This document shows, one piece after another, positions 53,600-64,000 of a DNA stretch of 64,000 nucleotides. The stretch covers positions 172,497,501 through 172,561,500 of the forward strand of contig NC_134137.1 in assembly GCF_033958435.1 (NCBI RefSeq). Reading direction: 5' to 3'. Numbering within the stretch: position 1 is the stretch's first letter; every line of letters starts with the position of its first letter. The stretch comes from Carettochelys insculpta (taxonomy: Eukaryota > Chordata > Testudines > Carettochelyidae). Made by a program: the position numbers and the translations under genes. A model generated the notes under the pieces. It had not been told where the DNA came from. It saw only the letters and a list, made by a program, of their open reading frames with translations, and did not search any database.

Positions 53600-54690
53600 A
53601 AGTAATTCCTCCAGCAGATCTGTTAGAAAAACAACCAGTTTGTTTTAAAATTTCCTGTAATGGCCAATCAATCCACCACAAATCTTGGTAAATTGTTCCA
53701 ACCGTTGATTGCTCTCTCTGTGGAAAAATCTATGCCCTATTTTCAGCCCGTATTTGTCTAGCTTTAACTGTCAGTCATTGGCTCCTGTTATACCTTTCTC
53801 TGCTAAACTGAAGTGCCTACTATAAATATTTGTTCCTCATGTAGATGCCTTCAGACTATAATCAAGTCACCCCTGAACCATCTCTCTGAGTTTCTTGAGT
53901 CTCGCTATTTAGCTTAACAATCATTATAAGGCATGTTTTCTAATCATTCAGTCATTCTCATTGTTCTTTGAACCCTCCCCAGTTAATCAATATCCTTCTT
54001 GAATTGTGGACATTAGAACTGGCTGGAGTATTCCAGCAATGGTCACAGCAGTGCCCATACACAGCTTAAATAACCTCTCTCCTCCTAGCTGAAATTTCCA
54101 TTTCTGCATCCCAGAATTGCATTAGCTGTCTTGGCCACACCATTATAAAGGAAGCTCATTTTCAAATGATTATCCACCCGCCACCCCCAAACTCTTGTTT
54201 TCAGAGCACCTCTCTTGAGGATAGAGCCCCCTCCTCCACATCCTGTCACTATGGCTGCATTCTCTGTTCCCAGATGTACGTCCAACATGTAGCCATACTA
54301 AAATGCTTATTGCTCATTTGTGCCCAGTTTACCAAAAGATTTAGATCATTCTGAATCAGTGACCTGTCATTTTCATTATTTACCATTCCCACAACTTTTG
54401 TGTCATCCAGAATCATTATAATTTGTTGCAATGGTGGCAAGTATCAGAGAGGTAGCCAAGTTAGTCTGTATCTTTAAAAACAACAAGAAGTCCTGATCAT
54501 TTGGAGCATCAGCTTTCGTGGGCAAAGAACCGCTTCATCAAAGCGGGTTTTTGTGCACAAAAGCTTATACTCCAAATGATCTGTTAGTCTATAAGGTACC
54601 ACAGGACGACTACTTGTTGTTTTTAATGTTTCCTTTCAGGTAATTGATAAAGATGCTAAATAACATAGGGCCAAGATCTCTGCTGATCAC
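53600..54690 (-). mobile_element. Old CR1-type LINE copy, interrupted
   Basis: On the minus strand, broken frames resemble CR1 reverse transcriptase past the FADD region (LDDTKVVGMV near 54380) and thumb segments down to about 53600. A fold-back repeat at 54441-54625 interrupts it, and CR1 sequence resumes to about 54690. It is strongly diverged. Confidence 0.75.
54441..54625. mobile_element. Related fold-back repeat inside an old CR1
   Basis: GTATCAGAGAGGTAGCCAAG at the left and CTTGTTGTTTTT at the right, with inverted arms containing AGCTTTCGTGGGC and GCACAAAAGCTT. It interrupts the CR1-type copy at 53600-54690. No clear target duplication was seen. Confidence 0.75.
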
Positions 54691-57660
54691 ACATTTCTTC
54701 TTGTGTCCCTTGCCGTCTCTTGTTAATTTTCTATAATTCCTCACTTCTGATTTTTACATTCATCACTTTCAACTTCCTGTGTCTTCCATTTGTTATATCT
54801 GTATTACATCTGCCTTTATTTCCTCTTCAGTTTTGGCTTTTGATGAACACAGCCACCTTCCACATTTGTGCGATTGAAGCTTTTTGGGCAACTAGTAAAG
54901 TGTTCCTAAATTGTTCCCACTCATCACTGACGTTTTTCTAATTGTATTTTTTTTCTCTTGGCTAATTTGAATCAAAATTGTTTTTAGCTTTGTGAATTGG
55001 TTCTATTAAAGCAATAAGTATGTATATTACTAGTCTAGACTTTATTGTGCTTATATAACTGTGATCAACATGTACCTAAGCTCCCATTTTCAGTTCTGTG
55101 ATCAGTTTCCCTCTTTCTGTTAGGAGAAGGTTTAAGATGGAATTCTCCCACACCAGCTGCAATGGCTTTTGAGTGACAAAATAGTCATCTATTAAATTAG
55201 GAAGTTTTAGTACTGGCAGCATGAGACCTTCAGCATATGTCACTCAAATGGAAGTCCTCCCCACGACCACATATTGTAGGTAGTGGTGTAAGAGAGTGGT
55301 CATCCTGCTCCCTAGTGTGAGTTGGTGAAGACCCCAACTAGTAGCCCATCTTATGCTTTATCTGTCGGGACATTGATCCATAAACATTCAAGATCATTCT
55401 CTTCCAAGTTATCAGCAATACAGAAAAACATAGCAGCACTTTTGACATAGAGGGCCATTTCCCCACTCCTTTTTGCCCACTCATCCCTTTCTAAATAGAT
55501 TATTACCATTTAGAAACAGCAGCATCTAAAGGCCCCAAACTGATTTAAGGTCCGTTGTACTCTGTAGATCTTTGGATATGGACCTGTATTTTGAAAGTCC
55601 CCATTTCAGCAGATGTTTAGATCTGGGGTTTTGATTAAGCCTATAATAAAGATAGAGACCATTAGCAAACTTCTCATGTGGATCCAGATTTGGAGTGTGA
55701 ACTCTTGATGTTCAGGGATGCCTGGAGCAAATGCTGTACTCTGGAATAGTATAAGCAGACGAGCCATTTCTAAAATTTGGGGCTGGATCATACTTTAATT
55801 CCATCTCTACTTTTTAATCAAACCTGAGTCCCACTAAGTCAGTGACCATAATTTCTTTAACTTCCTTAGGACCTTAATTTGGCCTTTTAAGAGATTTCAG
55901 ACTTGAACCTTTGGACTCCATTAGAAGGGAAGTACAGGAAATGCAAGAGACTGTCCTTCAGGGTTTGCAAATGCTGAAGACAGGTGATGACATTCCTACT
56001 TGCAGTAATTACAAAATACAGCACTATAATAATGCGATAAGATACAGCCAGAAGTACACGTGCAGGAGAGCAACAACAAACATCATAAATGATCCCAGAT
56101 GCATGTCTGTGACCTGAGTTGCAAAGTCTGTTCATTTAATACAGACTGAAACCGAATTTGGCTGGGTCATAGAGCCTCCTCGGGTGCACTGGCAGAAAAT
56201 AGGCATTTAGTTACTAAATGCACTCTTTTTTGTTTCTTACAATTAGTTCTCTTTTGTCACACGTATTATTGAAGCAGCAATTTAAAATACCTTGCGTAGC
56301 TCTGCTACAAGTACCGCCAACCCGAGGAATCCAGTAGCATTTGTCCCCTCTGCTCATTACAACATAGTTGTAATTACTTTTGTGTAGAATTTATTCATGC
56401 CCCTGATTCAGCTGTTTGAAGTGTAGACAGGCCATGATTATTTATCCTTCTATGTTTAAGCTTTTCTCAGTTGGCTCCTAAAGCCTAAAATACGTCCCTT
56501 TGTCCCTTTAAGGCAATCAATCAGCTCAAGCTGAGATACCAGGAACTGTTGTCAGAGTGTGCAGATGTCAGAACAAGAGATGGAATCTGACCCTCTCTTT
56601 TGCTTACTTTGCTGCCATCATTTCACAAGTTTTCCAGTCATCATATGTTTCAGTCTTGACAAGACCTGAATTACTAATATAATATTCAAAAGTCTTTAAA
56701 CACCAAAGAACTTTCTATTGGCCTTATCTGTGTATCATAAAGTAATAAGGAAAGACTAACCCCTTTTACTGCCCGGAAGATCACGTTCAAGTCCAACTGA
56801 AGTTTTTAGCGCACCATAAACTTGAAACACTGTGATATACAGTATGGACCTGCTCCAGCATACAATGAAGTCAATGACCAGACTTTCATTGACATCAGTG
56901 GGAGTGGCAGTGGGTCCTATTTGCTAACACCAGGTGTTTGCAAGCGCCTCCAAGGGAAGGGATAAGATTTGTTAATTTAGGAGAAAGAGAAGAGACAATT
57001 GAGTTTCTACTGAAATCATCGCTGGGGGGTTTATTCACTTGGAATATTGGCTTCCAGGTTGTAAAAGTCATTGGGCTTCTCTGTAGTTACTTTCATCTGT
57101 TTTGGTTTGGGTTTTTACACATACATTGCAAGCTGTAACAAAATTAATTACAACCATGTTTGCTGACAGACTTGCCAGGCTGTTAGGCAAGGTGGAGAGG
57201 CAGCTCCTTACTCCCAGAAGGTGTGGGACCTGAGGTGAGAGGGTGGGACCATAGCAGTCAGCCCTCCCCTCAGTGCCATCCAGAGAGCACCACCCAGGGT
57301 GCTGGCTGCTGTAACTGCTGCAGTAGTGGCTGCAGTGGCCAGGAACCCCAAGCCCCTTTGAATCACCAGGCCTGGGGCAGTTGCTCCCATTTGTCCCCCG
57401 ATATCAGCAGGTCTGATTAAAACTGAGGTTCCAGTTCCTTAAATGTGGTGGTGCAAAACAATCCCCTGGACTAAGCAGCAGTTAAACACTGATAGCTGAT
57501 TTTCCAAACTTGGAAGTTCAGATTAGGGTACCCAGTCTGGCATTGAGGGGACTGTCTATCAGCTGAAACATCCTTGTGCAAAATGATCACCCCACATCCA
57601 CATGCCAGGCTGAAAATGAAGCTCCTGGACTATAATGGTTGTGTTTTCCGCTCTTCTCCC
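54691..57660. other. Spacer upstream of the CBS-like exon
   Basis: No confident gene. It holds the doubtful exon at 55901-55983 and a GC-rich stretch at 57170-57400 with TGCTGTAACTGCTGCAG-like runs. A promoter or leader exon for the CBS-like gene is expected here or further upstream, but cannot be pinpointed. Confidence 0.4.
55901..55983 (+). CDS. Possible unassigned coding exon (coiled-coil-like)
   Basis: A TTTCAG acceptor at 55895-55900 and a GTGATG donor at 55984 bound 83 bp that read LEPLDSIRREVQEMQETVLQ and then GLQMLKT without a stop. The heptad-like spacing of hydrophobic residues suggests a helical or coiled-coil peptide. I do not recognise the protein. It lies between CBS and the CBS-like exon. 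A second open block with an AG acceptor at 56511-56512 begins AINQLKLRYQELLSEC and then a stop, also helical, but its phase does not join. It may be a decayed gene fragment or chance. Confidence 0.22.
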
Positions 57661-57665
57661 CTCAG

Positions 57666-57850
57666 CCCAAGATGGCTTTTGTGTCCACACTGAACAGGAA
57701 AATCAAGAGCTGTCCTTTCCAGAATGGCACAGATGTGCAACACAAGGAACCCGAAACCGGCTTTACATGGCTTCCTCCCAACTTGCCCAGCAGGTGCACA
57801 TGGAAACCAGGGAAGCCAACTGCCACTTCACCTCATTCCCGCGTGCCCTT
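57666..57850 (+). CDS. CBS-like paralogue, first coding exon (partial gene)
   Basis: An ATG at 57672 opens 59 codons plus two bases, ending at a GTAAGT donor at 57851. The peptide contains SRCTWKPGKPTATSPH, clearly related to CBS exon 1 of the upstream gene (SKCTWKLGKPISESPH). Cys42 and His55 keep the 13-residue spacing of the heme axial ligands, and an SCP near the N-terminus is shared too. The phase-2 donor is identical to CBS exon 1, so it could splice to a CBS-type exon 2. A pyrimidine tract ending in CCCTCAG at 57665 looks like an acceptor, again like CBS exon 1. I found no exon 2 in the remaining 6.1 kb; intron 1 must be longer, or the copy is an orphan. It lies 23.7 kb downstream on the same strand, so a tandem duplication is inferred. 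Confidence 0.75.
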
Positions 57851-57946
57851 GTAAGTAACTCTTTTGTGCTAGTTACATTTAGACTGGTTTATATCCTCAT
57901 TACTGCAAGAAATGCAAAGCATTTGTGCCTCAAGGTTCCACTAGAC

Positions 57947-58811
57947 CAGGGTTTGACAACCAAAATAGCAAGAAGAGCCTCTCTTTTTTTTTTTTTTTTT
58001 TGAATTCAGTAAAAAACTCAATAATTCAAGAGTCGCAAGGCATGTAAAATACAAGACAGTCTTTAATAATGTCAAACCATACTTTTTGTAACCCCTATTT
58101 TAAGAACAGCGTACACCACAAGGATTTGTAATGTGATACATGTTTACTGGAGGATGTTTACAAACTTTTTATATATTCTATTTCTTCACATTTTACATGT
58201 GTGTGTTTGTGCCACTGTCTTCCTGACTTTCACTCCCAAGCCCATTTTAATGATGACATTTTTACTTCACGTTTAATTTCAGATTTCTTTCTTAAAACAC
58301 GTGCTGCCCTTCACAGCAGGAATGCTGCAAGCTTTGTTTTCCTTTTCAAAATCCAGACTTTCTTAGCAACATGATCAAAACACAGATATGGTATCATATA
58401 GGTCAGTGGTTAGCGCGTTGGCCTGGTAAACCTAGGCTTATGAACTCAATCCTTGAAGAGGTCATTTAGGGGTCTGAACCAAATATATTTTTAAAAAATC
58501 GGTCAGGAATGGTGCTTGGTCCAGCTCTGAGGGCAGGCGACTGTACCTGATGTCTTCTTGAGGTTCCCTCCAGCTCTATGAGATGTCACGCATTGCAGGG
58601 TACCCATTAAAGGGGGAGTCACCCAACATTTTGAGTTCATAAATGGTTTCATATTTCGATATGAGTTGTTCATTGTTGGGCTTTTAGACATTCACCATTT
58701 ATCAAAAATAATCAGGATGTTATTTTTACTTTGGAATTTTGTCATTGGGAGCCACAGGGAAGTCTTTAAAGAATCGCATGCAGCTCTGGAGATGCAGGTT
58801 GCAGACCCCTG
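57947..58811. mobile_element. hAT-like element in the paralogue intron, hosting a SINE
   Basis: The termini are CAGGGTTTGACAACC and GGTTGCAGACCCCTG. The flanks CACTAGAC and GACTAGAA share a six-base core. A tRNA-derived SINE is inserted at about 58401-58590. The rest is AT-rich, with a T-tract near 57985. Confidence 0.75.
58401..58590 (+). mobile_element. tRNA-derived SINE (Cry/turtle tRNA-Lys type)
   Basis: The head has an A-box-like TTAGCGCGTTGG and a B-box-like GAACTCAATCC at tRNA-like spacing. The 3' half ends in GAGGTTCCCTCCAGCTCTATGA, the tail shared with CR1-type LINEs that mobilise such SINEs. It resembles the tortoise polymerase III SINE described for hidden-necked turtles; the assignment is from memory of that family. 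It is not a functional tRNA gene. Confidence 0.75.
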
Positions 58812-58859
58812 GACTAGAATGTTCATAGTCAGAATTCAGCATTTAAAACAATGATTTTG

Positions 58860-61800
58860 ATATATAAAAACTGCTAGTATATCCCTCCCTGTGATCCGCT
58901 AATATTTCCTGCTCGCTCATGACCATCCCTTCTTTTTCACCGCAAAGTCTGCCGCTAATACAAGGCCCGGCTCAGTGTACTCATGATCTCTCACTAAAGG
59001 TTGCCTTTTCAGAAGGGCCTGCTTACTTTGGCTGCATTGATCTGCAGGAGGATCACACCAGCCCCCTGAAGGTCTGTTGTTGTTTTGTTTAAGGTAGACA
59101 AATTAGAATTGCGGCTGTTCAGCAGCTCTCCTGCAAACCAGATCCTTTGAGATTTGCAGGTAGGCACCAGAAAGTAAGGGCTCCAAAATTAATGGGCATT
59201 TTTGGAGACTACAGCCATAACGAATATAGACCTCTTGAAACTATTGCTTCCACGTTCCCAGTATAGTCATGTTAAGGTGTTAACCAGGGGCCCAATTCTG
59301 TCACCTTTACTCACAGTGATATCTTAATTTGAGAGTGTTTCCATTGAAATCAACGAGATTACTCACGGACTAAGCATCTGGAACTTAACATGAGTAAGGA
59401 TATCGCCATCGGACCATAAAGGATTAGCCTGTTTCCTCAGATAAGGATCAAGTCCTTACCTGGGCTGGGCCCAGGAGCATTTTGGCAGGAAGAAATGAGG
59501 GAACCCTATTTTCTCAAACCCACAGGCTGCATCATGGGAGCAGAGCCCACTTCATGGCTGCTATTGCACAGCCCTAGCAGTTCTGCTGTCATGCCTTGTG
59601 GCAAGTAGCTGCAACCAGTCCTTTTTTCCTCTGGCTGAAGCTGGGAGCCCCTTCCTTTCGGAGGCTGGGTTTCCTCTTGATCCCTTGCAGAAGCCTCTGA
59701 ATGTCTCTCGCCTTCAGTGCCCTGTGTCAAGGCTTCAGACCCCAGGCTCTCTCAGAACTCCCTCTGAGAAGGGAACATCGTGAGGCCTACTCAGAGCTTT
59801 TCTTGAGAGATCTTCCCTAAGATTTTTCCAGTGCCTGGTCTCCCACTCTCTGTTGGAGCAGGCTCCATGTTGGAGGAATTGTCATCTCCTGGTCTGTGAT
59901 GCTTGGTCATCTGACCCAAGCACCGGATGAAACCCAAGAGTTGGGACCAGATGACAAGCCCACCCTATGACAAGGAGGATCTACAAAGTCTGATTCAAGG
60001 ATACCATTCCCTGATGTACCACTTGTTTGCCTCTGACCCCCAGGCCCAGGTTTCATCAGACCAAAATCCCCTATAGCCCTAGGCTCTTCAGTGTAGTAGT
60101 TGTGCTCCCAAATCATGCCCCAGAGGCAGTAAACTTGCCCTGATTGCACTGAAAAAGGGCAAGATGCTCCTCTAAATGAGCACCTTTTCTATGCGATGTA
60201 ATTTGTTTGGTCTACATCAAATGGCAGTGATACGAGGCAAACAAAATTTCCGCTCCCACTTGTTTGTCCAAGGATCTCAAAGCACTTCACAAACATTAAT
60301 TAATTAGGTGTTAACCCACCCCACCCTTGTGAGGTACTGTATTATCATTCTACAGATGGGAAATTGACACACACAGAAATTAAATGGCTTTCCCAAGGTC
60401 ATAGGGAGGCGATAGCAGAGCTAGGGATTGAGTCTACATTTCCTGAGTCCTATTCCCATGCCACATCCTCAAGCCCATCTTCCTTCTCTGCTTTCTGCCA
60501 TGTTGAGGTAACTCACTAATCCAGCACTGTCCAAAATAAACATACGGCTTTTGAATTGTTCTGCAAGCCAACCCAAACAGACCTATGAAAGTAAGAGCTA
60601 CACTGAAATTCCAGGACAACTACCATTCCCCAAATATGACTCTGTACATCATGTGGGCCTATAGCCAAAAGTAGCCTCAATTCAGTATTTGATACGTCTT
60701 CTGACTGGGGACCCTTTCCCCTCCTCGCAAAATAAATGTACTCCATGAATTTTTGAAGGTGTTCTGCCAAGCATCCCATAGCCCACTGTTAGTGGGATCA
60801 GAGGCTAACGTCTTTGGTCTGGGTCTATTATGGGCCCAATCTGGAGCACCTCCCCCAAACTTTGGAGACATCTGTTTCTCAGTGTTGTAGTTGGAGGCAG
60901 TCTCTAGGCGTACTCTGTACATGATGGATCATATTGCACTCAAATGGAAGTCTAATCCAAGTCTGTTCCATGTGGAAAACAATCAGCTGTTGCTGCTTGA
61001 CACTTGAGGCCATTGTCTCTCCTAGTACAGCTAGAGCAAAGAAAGACCCTGTAGACTGTTGCTACTTGGGTCTGTTAAAATTAGTGATGCAAAACATTTT
61101 TTTAACGTGTGCTGCTTGTGACTGTGGTGTTCAAAGTCCATTTCCCAGCCAGGGAGCTCCCTCCTCCATGGTGCCCATGTGATTTATTAGTCAAGATCAA
61201 TTAGGTTTAAAGAGTGCAGGGACTAGTATCAGAGCTGCATGTTGACGAAATATTGCTCTGAAAGTCTCATGTTTTGTATACATTGCTTCTGAAACTTTAC
61301 AATTGTTCCTGCCTTTCTCACCAGCGACAGTGCAATGTGGTGTCAAAGCCCCTCCTTCCAACTTTTCACTGAAAACATGGGACACTAGTGAGAAATTCTG
61401 AATGACTAACAAAGGAGATTGTTCCACCCTTTCTCATGGCTGTGAAACATTTAGCCACCTGATTAAACAGTGCCTTACAAATAGAGTTCCTAAATTATCT
61501 TATTCGCTGAATGTCTGCTCACTAAAGGAGCGGCTTTTTCAGTTAGATCCGTTTTCTTTTCAATATGCATGCTAACTGGAAATGACTTATTCTTGGCAAC
61601 ATATGCTACCTCAGGGGGAATCTGAATGAGAAAATGAAGCACGTGTGGGAATGATGATCCTGCAAAACTGTTCTGGATCCCTTCCACCTACATGTACTCC
61701 TGTGGCTCTAGCCAGATTCCAACATGCCCCGATTCCTCCACAGATACATCAGTCTTTACAAAATCAAACAGAATATGTGCTTTTCAGATTGCACTAACAT

Positions 61801-62620
61801 ATATACGCCTTTTGTATGGCACTTTGTCCAGGGATAATGAGTATTTCTTTTAACTCTGCGTAAATGTCTATATATGGACCATGGGCTGGATTTTTATACC
61901 AAACAATGCATTGTGGAGTTCTGATCCTGGAGCAGTCTCATGGAAACTATCAGTTAGTGTAGCAGATTTCCAGACCTGCTGGGGTAGTCCAGCATAGATT
62001 GTGAGGGAGATTAGGGGGGAAAAAAAGAGTAGATCTTGTATCAGATGAAGGGGGTGATTATCTAAAGCTCATAAAGGTACAGGACTGAGCTGGTTCTTGC
62101 ATTGTCTGAGGCAGTTATGCTGCCTCATATGTCAGGTAATGGCCAATCGAATCTCATATCCTGATATGATGAGGTTTTGCTCTGGGCATTTTATACAGTA
62201 GCATATTTCACAAAGTAAAATCAGGGTTTCTGGAGTGGAATCCTCTTGTTCCTGCTAATACACAGAGCTGAAACCAAATGCAGTGACACTAAAATACCCC
62301 CAACAGTCCTGCCAGTGAACCAAACACATTTCTCAGAGATCCTTAGGTTTACGCATTTCACATAGAAATTAAAAGCTTCTGTATTCCTGTGAGATTTGGC
62401 TACCTGCAGTAAAATATGTTGATGGTAAGGAAAGGAATTTGACATGAGTCGAGGGGTGTTTGGTGCCTCCCTAGTTTCATGTTAGATTCTCTATGCTCCA
62501 TTTGCTGCAAAGAGAGTAAATCAAGGGCTTGGTCCCCAAACAATGGAAAAATTTTGGTTTTGGTCCTTTTCATCCCAGCAAGGATAATTCCTGATGCATG
62601 AGGAACTTCAGTAAGAAATA
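58860..62620. other. Downstream sequence of the CBS-like exon, no exon found
   Basis: I searched this stretch by eye for a CBS-type exon 2 (KIGDTPMV) and saw none. It contains the MIR/L3-like repeat at 60250 and an old repeat near 59285-59400 (GGGGCCCAATTCTGTCACCT). Confidence 0.4.
60250..60450 (-). repeat. MIR/L3-like ancient repeat
   Basis: AAGGATCTCAAAGCACTTCA, ATTCTACAGATGGGAAATTG and CCCAAGGTCATAGGGAGGCG, followed by GCAGAGCTAGGGATTGAG, form the reverse complement of the MIR/L3 core order. It lies in the paralogue's intron region. Confidence 0.6.
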
Positions 62621-62626
62621 GGGTGA

Positions 62627-62690
62627 CCAGACGTCCCAGTTTTATAGGAACAGTCCCAATATTTCATCTGGATTAAAGAGAAGGCTGAAA
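62627..62690 (+). repeat. Start of a GGGTGACCAGACGTCCC repeat
   Basis: GGGTGACCAGACGTCCC and then ACAGTCCCAATATTT match the termini of the elements at 2865 and 23296. The copy is cut off by the adjoining CR1 fragment. Confidence 0.5.
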
Positions 62691-62696
62691 GGCAAC

Positions 62697-63225
62697 ATAG
62701 AATCATAGAATACTAGAACTGGAAGGGACCTTGAAGTCATTTGAGAGGCCATCAGGTCCAGTCGCCTGCACTCACGGCAGCCAAGTACCATCTTGGTCAT
62801 CACTGACAGATGTACGTTTAACCTGCTCTTAAATAGTTCCAATAATGGAGATTCTACAACCTCCCTAAACAATTTATTCAAGTGTTTAACCATCCTGACA
62901 AGAATTTTTTCCTAGTGTCCAACCTTAACCTTCCATACTGCAATTCAAGCCCATTGCTACTTGTCCTATCATCAGAGGTTAAGGAGAATAATTTTTCTCC
63001 TTCCTTGTGCCCTTTTATGTATTTTAAAGTATCTCCCCTGTAAGTCGTCCCTTTTCCAAATTAAACAAACCCAATTCTCTCAGTCTTTCTTTATATGTCA
63101 TGTTTTCTAGACCTTTAATTGTTTTTGTTGTTCTTCTGTGGACCTTCTCCAATTTCTCCATCTTTCTGAAAGACAAGAGCTTCCAAGTAGGTCTTTTACA
63201 GCATTTTTGGTGAAAACCCCTCACC
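62697..63225 (-). mobile_element. CR1 LINE 3' fragment in the paralogue intron
   Basis: The minus strand shows a classical CR1 3' end (ATAGAATCATAGAAT on the + strand at 62697). Upstream coding strings include FNLEKGRLTGE and KVHRRTTKTIKGLE, both characteristic of the CR1 C-terminal region. Confidence 0.88.
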
Positions 63226-64000
63226 TTAAACTGAAGGAATTGAAGTCTGTACCTCTGAGTGTTTTAATTCAATCACTGGTCTGAAGACTGTTCATGTGAG
63301 GTGAGCATTTGAGCAGTTATTTTACACTTGGAATGTAAAATTTGAGCTGCCATATCTGAACATTTATTGATTCCAGATGTGGTACATTGCCATGACATAT
63401 CCATGATGGTCATGGTGTACAATGAAGCTTTGAGGAAACCCAGGGACTAGGCCTTTGAGGGATTCCATGTGTGTGTTTTGGGCCTAAATATTGCTTTAGC
63501 TAACAATTTTCTCCTCTCTTCCACTATGATTGTTTCTTTTCACTGTTTGCTGGTCACTAGTGAAGGCAGCCAGTATATTTTGTTAAGAATGCTGTTCTAT
63601 TCTACAGAACACCTGCCAGGGCAAAGAGGCAACTAAATAAGCAAGTCAAGGATCGAACCATGCCAGTTACGCATCACAAAGTTACTTTGTGTAAATGACA
63701 AAATCAAATTTTAATTCTGCACTCCCAATAAACTTACTGTGGCTTCCCCCTGGTCCCCCCTAAGAATGATGTATGGGGAAAGGATCTCCTAATCCTCCTT
63801 ATCTGTTCTCTTCCACTAAATAGTCAGCATTCTCCTAATTCAAAGTCCTCGGAGCATCTTCAAGCCTTTCTTTTGGTAAGAGGAGTTGTGCACATCCACT
63901 ACAGAAACAAAGCCATGTGGCTTTTGGGGACCAATTATGAATAACTCAGGCAACTCAAATTCCAAATACCAAGTACGGAGTGCAGAGTTGTGATCAATCC

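Noticed and set aside
58401..58475. Possible tRNA gene (A and B box-like sequences)
   Set aside because: It continues into a SINE body with a CR1-like tail and lacks a convincing cloverleaf, so it is a SINE head.
57850..64000. Exon 2 of the CBS-like paralogue
   Set aside because: No segment encoding a [12 protein letters not shown] string with suitable splice sites was found by reading all frames; it must lie beyond the window if it exists.

Overview
The window is vertebrate nuclear DNA. It has spliced genes with GT-AG introns, a CR1-dominated repeat landscape and many DNA-transposon miniatures. Repeat types (CR1 with TTCTTATG-type 3' ends, a tRNA-derived SINE with a CR1-like tail, hAT and Harbinger-like MITEs, a DIRS-type remnant) point to a sauropsid, most likely a turtle. 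The species call is inference.

The main gene is a complete cystathionine beta-synthase (CBS) on the + strand, 5085-33941. Fifteen coding exons join to 1653 nt, encoding 550 residues plus stop. Every internal exon has the length and phase I recall for human CBS, except exon 11, which is one codon shorter. The heme ligands, PLP lysine, CXXC motif and C-terminal tandem CBS (Bateman) domains are all present. The first 5 kb is upstream sequence, made mostly of repeats. No 5' UTR exon or promoter could be identified there.

From 34 to 57.6 kb lies gene-poor DNA. It holds the CBS 3' UTR, an old CR1 (36.97-38.68 kb), a young 5'-truncated CR1 with an unbroken reverse-transcriptase ORF (41.3-43.7 kb), a decayed DIRS-type retroelement (45.5-49.5 kb) and another old CR1 (53.6-54.7 kb). 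At 57666-57850 there is a second, diverged CBS-like first coding exon on the same strand. It has the same heme-ligand spacing and the same phase-2 donor, which indicates a tandem CBS paralogue running out of the window.

Introns and spacers are packed with mobile-element copies. Several have readable target-site duplications (TSDs) and nested histories: a MITE in a CR1 in another MITE, a hAT MITE in another hAT MITE, and a SINE in a hAT. No rRNA gene, functional tRNA gene, CRISPR array or bacterial feature was seen.
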